The position numbers were made by a program, and so were the translations under genes. The notes beneath the pieces were generated by a model that was not told the DNA's origin, did not search any database, and saw nothing but the letters and a program-made list of their open reading frames with translations. Shown here piece by piece: positions 57,643 through 64,000 of a stretch of 64,000 bases of DNA. The DNA is from Golubevia sp. BC0850 (Eukaryota > Basidiomycota > Exobasidiomycetes > Golubeviales > Golubeviaceae): the NCBI GenBank assembly GCA_012976225.1, contig JAAVVG010000010.1, positions 1 to 64,000 on the forward strand, given 5' to 3'. Each line of letters begins with the position of its first letter. Positions within the stretch are counted from its first letter, which is position 1.

Positions 57643-59721
57643 ATGAGAGAATGGGATTACATCATCATAGGTGGAGGTACTGCAGGTCTCGCTTTGGCTT
57701 CAAGGCTATCAGAGAATCCAAATTCAACCGTTCTCGTCTTGGAGAGTGGTAGCTCAACTTCCCCTGCTTCAGTAGATATTCCTGGTCTGATAGGCTCGGA
57801 AATGGGAAAAGACATAGATTGGAAGTATTCTGCTCTATCTCCTTGCTCTGCTTTTTCAACAATGCCTTGGCCAAGGGGCAAAATCTTGGTGATTATGAGA
57901 ACGACTCTTTGTCATATCTTTTGAACAGATGTACTTATCAAATACTCTTTTCTTCTCGCTCTCACTCAGGGAGGAAGTAGTGCTCTTCATTTCTTATGTT
58001 GGTCCAAAGCATCGAGACATGAGTACGATGCTTGGGAGAAGCTGGGAAATGAAGGTTGGAATTGGGTAGGTAGACGCTGTTCGTGCTCACTCGTGCTTCC
58101 TCGCTGACTAGAATCTGATTTCTCACTTTGGAATCTTAGGAATCTATGTCTCTTTGTATGAGAAAAGCCGAGACTTACCAGCCAATCGATCGCTCTGAGA
58201 GCTCTCTCCTGACTCATCCGATTTCAGATTACGGTTCTGATGGCCCAATCAAGGTTTCTTTCTCAGATCACGTTTCGCAATTAGCCAAGAGCTGGATACC
58301 AGCTTTAACATCATTGGGCTTGGAAGTCAATTCATCTCCCCTAGGAGGCAACAACCTTGGGGCTTCGACTCACGCCGCCAGTGTAGATTCTCTAGATCAG
58401 ACGAGATCTTACTCAACGTCTTATCTCCAAGGAACTGAGGGTCGAACAAATCTCAAGATTATGACTGAGTGTACAGTAAACAGAGTCATTCTGTCTCGGG
58501 AGAAGGATGAAGATGGAAACTTGAAGGTCGAATCAGTCGAGTATCGCAATCAAGCTCAAGGATCAACCGTAGTCAAAGCTCGAAGAGAGATTATGTTATG
58601 TGCAGGTACGATTGAAACGCCTGCAATTTTGGAGAGGAGTGGAATCGGCAATCCGTCGATTTTGAAAGGAACTGGAATAGAATGCTTAGTTGATCAGCCG
58701 GGAGTTGGAGAGAATCTACAAGATGTAAGTTTCGAGGTTCGTTTCTTCACTTGATTGTAAGGCTGAACTCTTTTGTTGTTTTCTACCTTTCTTCAGCATA
58801 TCACCATATCTATAGTCAACGAGCTCAAAGCTGGCACTCGGACGATCGATTCTCTTCGAGGAGACCCAGCGTTCTTGCAAGATCAACAAAACCTTCGAGA
58901 CTCGAAAGGAAAATCAATGTTAAGCGCTTCAGTCCCAACCATGTCTTATTTGAAGTTGAAAGAATTCTTAGAACCGAATGAGATCAGTCGATTAATCGAT
59001 ATGGCTAAAGACCACCTTCATCAAGTTGAAAAAGATTCTGATGGGCTACCGAATCCAAGTCTCAAATCTTTGAAACATCAAATCTCATACCTCGAAGAGT
59101 TTCCAGACCAAGTCTCTCACATGGAAGTCATAGGACTCGATTTTTATAGATCTATAATAGGTAAACCAGAGCCCGATAAGAATTATTTGACTTTCGTCGC
59201 CTCTCCGCAGCATCTTTTACAGCGAGGCAATATTCATATCGAGGATTCAAATCCTTCTTCCAAACCTCGAATCTCTCCAAACTACTTTAAAGACAACGGT
59301 TATGACCTTGAAATTTCAGTAGCTGGAACTCAGTTTTTGCGACGATTAGCAGAAGCTGAATATTTTAAGAGTTACATTGTAAAGGAAGTGTCTCCAGGAC
59401 CGTTGGATGATGAAGGACTCAAGAGATTCGTCTTGGAAAGTTTCAAGACTGAGTATCACCCTGTTGGTACTTCTAGTATGCTGCCAAGGGAAGACGGCGG
59501 AGTTGTTGACTCGAACTTAAGAGTAAGTTTCGACAGAAAGTCGACAGTTGACGTTCTTGCACATCAGCTGACATCCTTGTCTTACCTCTCACTTACAGGT
59601 TTATGGAACTTCTAATCTACGAGTCTGCGATGCAAGTATTATTCCACTCCATGTAGCTTCGCATCCTCAGGCGACTGTATATGGAATTGCGGAGAGGTTG
59701 GCGGGAATGATGAAGCGATGA
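57643..59721 (+). CDS. GMC-family flavin oxidoreductase
   Basis: Five exons (57643-57888, 57970-58065, 58140-58724, 58797-59522, 59599-59721) join in frame to 591 residues. FAD-binding motif YIIIGGGTAGLALASRL lies at the N-terminus, then ILGGSSALHFLCW, the second GMC signature GTIETPAILERSGIG, NLQDH, and the C-terminal active-site region YHPVGTSSM with ASHPQATVYGIAE. The His residues in YHP and SHP are the expected catalytic pair. The family includes alcohol, aryl-alcohol, glucose and choline oxidases or dehydrogenases. The substrate cannot be told. No signal peptide is seen, so it is probably intracellular. Start at MREWDY fits the family start just before the FAD motif. Confidence 0.92.
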
Positions 59722-60003
59722 AGCGATGAGGGAAAAACATAGAGCGTCGAATTTCTTTTCTTACTTGTCTCGTTATCTCGTTTACTAGATTTTGGATCGG
59801 AACCTGTTTCTCTGTATGCAACACCTATAGAATCCAGATACCAATGAAGAACCTCTGAGTTGAGAAAAAGGGATGAAGCGAAGAAAGTCTGGAAATAACT
59901 TTCTCTTCCTCCCAACTTTCCTCCACAAACCTCCCATCGCAACTTTTAAGATTCACAAAGGATTGAAGGCGGTGGAAGAACAAGAACAAGATCAGAGATC
60001 CAA

Positions 60004-61885
60004 ATGCTTTCAGTAGTAGAATTGGATTGGTTATTGATTCTTTCATTAATCTTTGGAGGTTGTTGTTCCAATGCCTATTACTTGGAACTTTCAACGCAAG
60101 CTTTACCTTCTTGTGGAACTATTTTAACTATCTCTCAATTCTTTTTCACTGCTTTTTTCAGTTTAAGCAGTCAACTCTTCTTGAAAGATCTTAATGGTAC
60201 AGGTACAGCAGCTGAAGGAGGCAAGGTGAAAGGGCAGCAAGGCAAAGAAGTAGCAAATGGAGCCAAGAATGTTCATCAAAACGGAGATGGCAATGAGGAA
60301 GTAGAACAAAGAGAGAACGTCAAACCAGGATTAAGAATCTCTCAATTAAAGAGGAGGAATCAGAAGCAACGATACATGTCTACTGCATCTAATTCTACTT
60401 CTTCCTTCAATAAGGACAATTCTTCAATTGATTCCTCCTCTCTTTCAACTCTCTCTCTACTTTCAATCGCACTTTTTTCTCCACTGGAATTGAGTAGGTT
60501 AAGATGGAAGAAGCCTTCGGTTCCATTGTCAAGATGGTCGGTTCAGGTAGTCCTTTACCTTGCTACAAGTCTTTTGAACAACACTGCCTTTGCTTATCAG
60601 ATTCCAATGGCTGTTCACATAATCTTTAGAAGTGGCGGGTTGGTGATCAATATGGGACTAGGTTGGGCTATCGGTAGAAAGTGAGTGGCTGATATGCGGA
60701 TCTGACGTGGAGACGGCTGAAAGGGTGGAGTCCCGCTGAATGATGGCCTCTAAGTTAGATCGCTTCTGTGACCTTAAAGACAGGCTGGGATTTACAATTT
60801 TAGCCTTCCTCTTTCGTTCGATTGAGGGTACCTTTCCATCTTCTGCACGGCTCTAATCTTCTTTCCTTGCCCATCGGTCCTCACCTCTGCGCTCCAGATA
60901 CACTCCCCTCCAAGTTTTCTCAGTCTTTCTAGTCACCTTCGGAGTCTGTCTAGCAACTCTTTCAACGTCTCCATCTCCATCTCCATCATCTTCAAGTTCT
61001 TCATCTTCTCTCCTCTCTCTTCCACCCTACACGATTGGAGTTCTTCTCTTAACTCTAGCTCTCCTTCTCTCAGGACTAATGGGGTTATATCAAGAAAGAA
61101 CATATGCGAAATATGGCTCAGATCAATGGAGAGAAGGTTTATTCTATGGTCATGCTCTATCTCTACCACTTTTCATTCTAAGAAAGAACGCTTTGATTAA
61201 AGAATGGAATGAAGCTTTAGATAGTAGGAAAGTTTGGATTGGTTGGGGTAAAAAGATGATAGTTCCAGATGCTCCTTTCACGAAATCTTCACTAGACCAA
61301 TTAGAAAAAGGTTGGGATGTGAAGGTCGTATTCTTCAAGATCGCAAATTTGATTCCTATCTTAAATCGATTTAATCCTTTTGTTGAAGATCAAGGAAGTT
61401 CAAGTCTGAATGCTGCTTCTGCTAATCCTATGGGCTTCATTGTACCTCTGATTCTGCCTTTGCTACTACTTAATGTAGCAACTCAATTGCTCTGCATCAA
61501 TGGAGTCAACAGGTTGACTGCCAGAGTCACTTCTTTGACTGTCACTTTGGTTCTGGTGGTTAGGAAAGCTTTAAGTTTGGCTATCTCTGTGGTTCTAGTG
61601 GGAGGCGGGACAGGGAATTTACAACTCTGGGCTGGGTCTGGAGCGGTTTTGGCAGGTACGATTGGGTATTCTTTGGGTGGAAGCAAGAAGCAGGGGAAGG
61701 AGAAGGACAAAGAGGGCGAGAAGGATGACAAGGAAGGGAAGAAGCAAGTAGAGGAAGAAGAGGAAGAAGAGGATCCTTGGAGTCAAGCTGGTAGAACTTT
61801 CTTTAATGGAGAGGAAAATGGAAATCCAGCTGGCTTGAAAGAGGGTCAGAGAGGCGTTGGACTGAGATCTAGGCGGACGGGTTAA
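60004..61885 (+). CDS. Yea4/SLC35B-type nucleotide-sugar transporter
   Basis: Two exons (60004-60680, 60898-61885) join in frame to 554 residues, against about 330-400 for relatives. It is a multi-helix transporter like yeast Yea4 (UDP-N-acetylglucosamine) and human SLC35B4: LILSLIFGGCCSNAYYLE at the start, NNTAFAYQIPMAVHIIFRSG, TPLQVFSVFLVTFGVCLAT, GLMGLYQERTYAKYG, YGHALSLPLFI and NGVNRLTARVTSLTVTLVLV. It would supply sugar nucleotides to the ER or Golgi lumen for chitin or glycan synthesis. A hydrophilic insertion of about 100 residues sits after helix 2, and the tail is Lys/Glu-rich. A Stealth phosphotransferase gene follows. Confidence 0.88.
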
Positions 61886-62257
61886 ACTTTGAAAGTGGCC
61901 GCCTACCTCGCAAATACCTTAGAACTGTTTTCAATAATTTTCATGTACTCTTTAGTCATCTTTGAGTTGTTTGACTGTGGTAGGCGTTTGAAGGTGGTCA
62001 GAGATGTCTCTCTTCCACCCTCTCCCTTTCTCATTCGAGCTTCGCCCATTTTTGTTATCTTCACATTGTTTTGAACCACACAGAAACATCCGGAATAAGT
62101 TCAGATCTCATAGATCTCGCACGTGAACGTGAGCATTTATATTTAGATGCCGGTCGCGAACGGCTCTCCCTTGCCTTTTTTGCACTGCTTCTTCCTCTCA
62201 GATCCAACACCCTCTCTCACTTTTTTTGGCTGGCCCTTTATAATTCAAGATATCAGG
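61886..62257. other. Spacer between the transporter and the Stealth gene
   Basis: 372 bases with no coding signal. Near the right end there is a ttataattc AT-rich patch about 20-30 bases before the Stealth start codon. Confidence 0.5.
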
Positions 62258-64000
62258 ATGTCTTTCTCTTCTTCTTCTTCCACCCCAACTTCTTCTCCAA
62301 CGAGCATTTCTTCTTCTTCTTCTCCAAGGATGCCTTCGCAGCATTCTCATCTCTTCTCTCATGATCTTGCCAGGCGCAACTTTTCCTTTCCGTCTGAGAA
62401 ACTCAACCACAATCCAACCACTTCAGCAGCATGCTCGATAGCAAGGCGGCGATGGGTTAAAAGAGGTGCTCTACTACTTCTAGCAATCTGTTTCGCCTCT
62501 TTACTCCTCTGCACTACCAATCTTCCTCGCTCTTGGATCTCAACTCTTCCAACTTCCTCCACTTCCAAATCAACTTCAAATCTAATAGATGAAGATGGAG
62601 TCGATTGGACCTTCGCTCAGGATTGTTCGATAGTGTATACCTGGGTGTGAGTGGTCCTTCCTTCAACAACAAGCCCAAAATAGCATCATCCTTTCCTCCC
62701 ATCTCCCTTCTCCCCTCATGGGATCTGAGAGTTGAAGTTGAAGATGCCTTTTCTTGAGCAACTTTGAGTCGAAAGAGATAAATCTATGTTACATGAAACT
62801 TGAGCTGCCTTACTGACTGGACCCTTTCTTCTCTATCTCTCTTCTCCTCCTTCCCCTTCTCCACCATTCTCTCCTTTCTCATTCTTCCCAAACATCAGAA
62901 ATGGAAGTGAACCTGCTTACAGAGGTCAGCGAGCTGAAGTGGGTGGAGTGAAAGCCATCGATGGAGATAGGGACAGAGACAACGATGACCTTCGCTTTTC
63001 TCTGCGGGCTCTAGAGAAAAACATGCCTTGGCACCAAGGTAGCATCTTCATAGTCTCACCTTCTCCCCCGAGCTGGCTCAACTCCAACAACAAGAGGTGA
63101 GTACGAGGCATGGTGTCTCTTCAGAGGAAAGTGAGCTGACCGTCAGCCAATGTTTCGATCTCTTTCTTGCTTCTACAGAGTCAAATGGGTCGATCAGAAC
63201 TCTATTGTTCCAGAACAGTACCAGGTTAGCTTCAGCAAAGTCTTATTCTAAGGCTAACTTCTTGACGCTCTCCCTTGCTGACCTTCACGCGCCCTGTCTG
63301 ACTGTCTCTAATTACACCCAGCCGACCTTCAACACCAATGTCATCGAATCTTTCCTTCATCTAATCCCAGGTCTTACTGACAGGTTCATCCAGATCAACG
63401 ACGATACCATCATCTCTCATCCACTAGAACCAAATGAATTCTTCACCCCAGACGGAGGAGTCAGACTCTTCCTTGAGAACGGAGTCATTCATCCACCAAA
63501 GATTCCTGTCAACAGAATCTGGGTCGGAGCAGTTCATAGAACCGTCAGGACTCTCAAAGAAGCTTACGGAGATGAAGAGACCGGAGAAATTGAATCCAAT
63601 CCTCCAAGGTTCTTGAAGCATGCTCCTTTCGCCTACTTTCGAGATGTTCTAGCAGAAGTTCATGAATTGTTCAAAGAAGAGTTGGAAGAAACGTATTCTC
63701 ATCCTTTCAGACACGCTAGGGATGTGATTACACCGCTTCTTCATCACACCGTCTTAACTCAGGTGAGTAGTAGAGATCGACGACTCGTCTCTAAGATGTC
63801 GACTGACACCAACCCTTCTATCGCGTTGTTATCGATTTCGCAGGAAGGAAGGCAAATGGGAAGGCCTTGGTCCATCGCTTCCTCCTCAGAAGCAGCTCTC
63901 CTTCAGTGGACAACAGATCTTTACGCTAATGCGGACAAGCTGGACGAGGTTCTGGATCAAGATCCAGCATTTATCACCTTCAATGATGAGCTTGGGAAGG
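62258..64000 (+). CDS. Stealth-family sugar-phosphate transferase, 5' part
   Basis: Exons 62258-62646, 62899-63096, 63179-63224, 63322-63762 and 63844 onward join in frame and run off the window edge. After a Ser-rich cytosolic head, a basic patch and one membrane helix (GALLLLAICFASLLLC) mark a type II membrane protein. Stealth conserved regions follow: SIVYTWV-NGSEPAY (CR1, split by intron 1), DLRFSLRALEKNMPW with GSIFIVSPSPPSWLN (CR2), and FNTNVIESFLHLIPGLTDRF with QINDD. Stealth enzymes move hexose-1-phosphates and include the GlcNAc-1-phosphotransferase of the lysosomal pathway and capsule enzymes of microbes. It likely acts in the Golgi lumen on glycans. The C-terminal regions lie outside the window. 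Confidence 0.88.

Overview
The window reads as nuclear DNA of a basidiomycete fungus. Genes are split by many short introns (mostly about 50-120 bases) with GTGAGT-type donors, intergenic DNA is pyrimidine-rich, and gene content is fungal (Dal5-type permeases, pirin, NAPE-PLD-type hydrolase, P5B ATPase, Stealth protein, chromodomain Ty3 element). An intron-rich Pucciniomycotina-type lineage is my guess. For most genes I worked out exon borders by hand, and the reading frame closes across every proposed junction, which supports the models. Single-base errors in hand counting remain possible.

Region 1 (1-18.2 kb) is gene-poor and repeat-rich. It has an intron-containing tRNA-Pro gene on the minus strand near the left end, two related and degraded F-box gene copies (about 4.0-5.0 kb and 9.77-17.11 kb), a decayed coding block of unknown family (6.1-7.3 kb), one whole-looking Ty3/gypsy chromovirus (9812-15859), and three solo LTRs. 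The chromovirus sits exactly in the Leu-Pro codons that open the F-box motif of the second copy.

Region 2 (18.2-30.3 kb) has a membrane-anchored NAPE-PLD-like metallo-beta-lactamase (minus), divergent from two tandem Dal5-family MFS transporters (plus), and then a large arrestin-like adaptor (minus). Arrestin adaptors and permeases are natural functional partners, but a link here is inference.

Region 3 (33.2-45.6 kb) has an atypical G-protein alpha subunit that lacks the catalytic glutamine, a pirin with an N-terminal membrane segment, a small two-exon candidate gene, a secreted PhoD-type phosphatase, a PCNA carrying a highly charged insertion of about 65 residues, and, divergent from PCNA, mitochondrial ribosomal protein bL21m.

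Region 4 (46.6-64 kb) has two F-box-like genes, a class I methyltransferase with a histidine-rich segment, a P5B (YPK9/ATP13A2-type) ATPase divergent from a GMC oxidoreductase across 163 bases, a Yea4-type nucleotide-sugar transporter, and the 5' part of a Stealth-family phosphotransferase that runs off the right edge.

No CRISPR array, rRNA or obvious novel multi-gene system is visible. The most unusual signals are single-gene oddities (PCNA insertion, Gln-less G-alpha, anchored pirin, His-rich methyltransferase) and the F-box locus carrying several LTR insertions.
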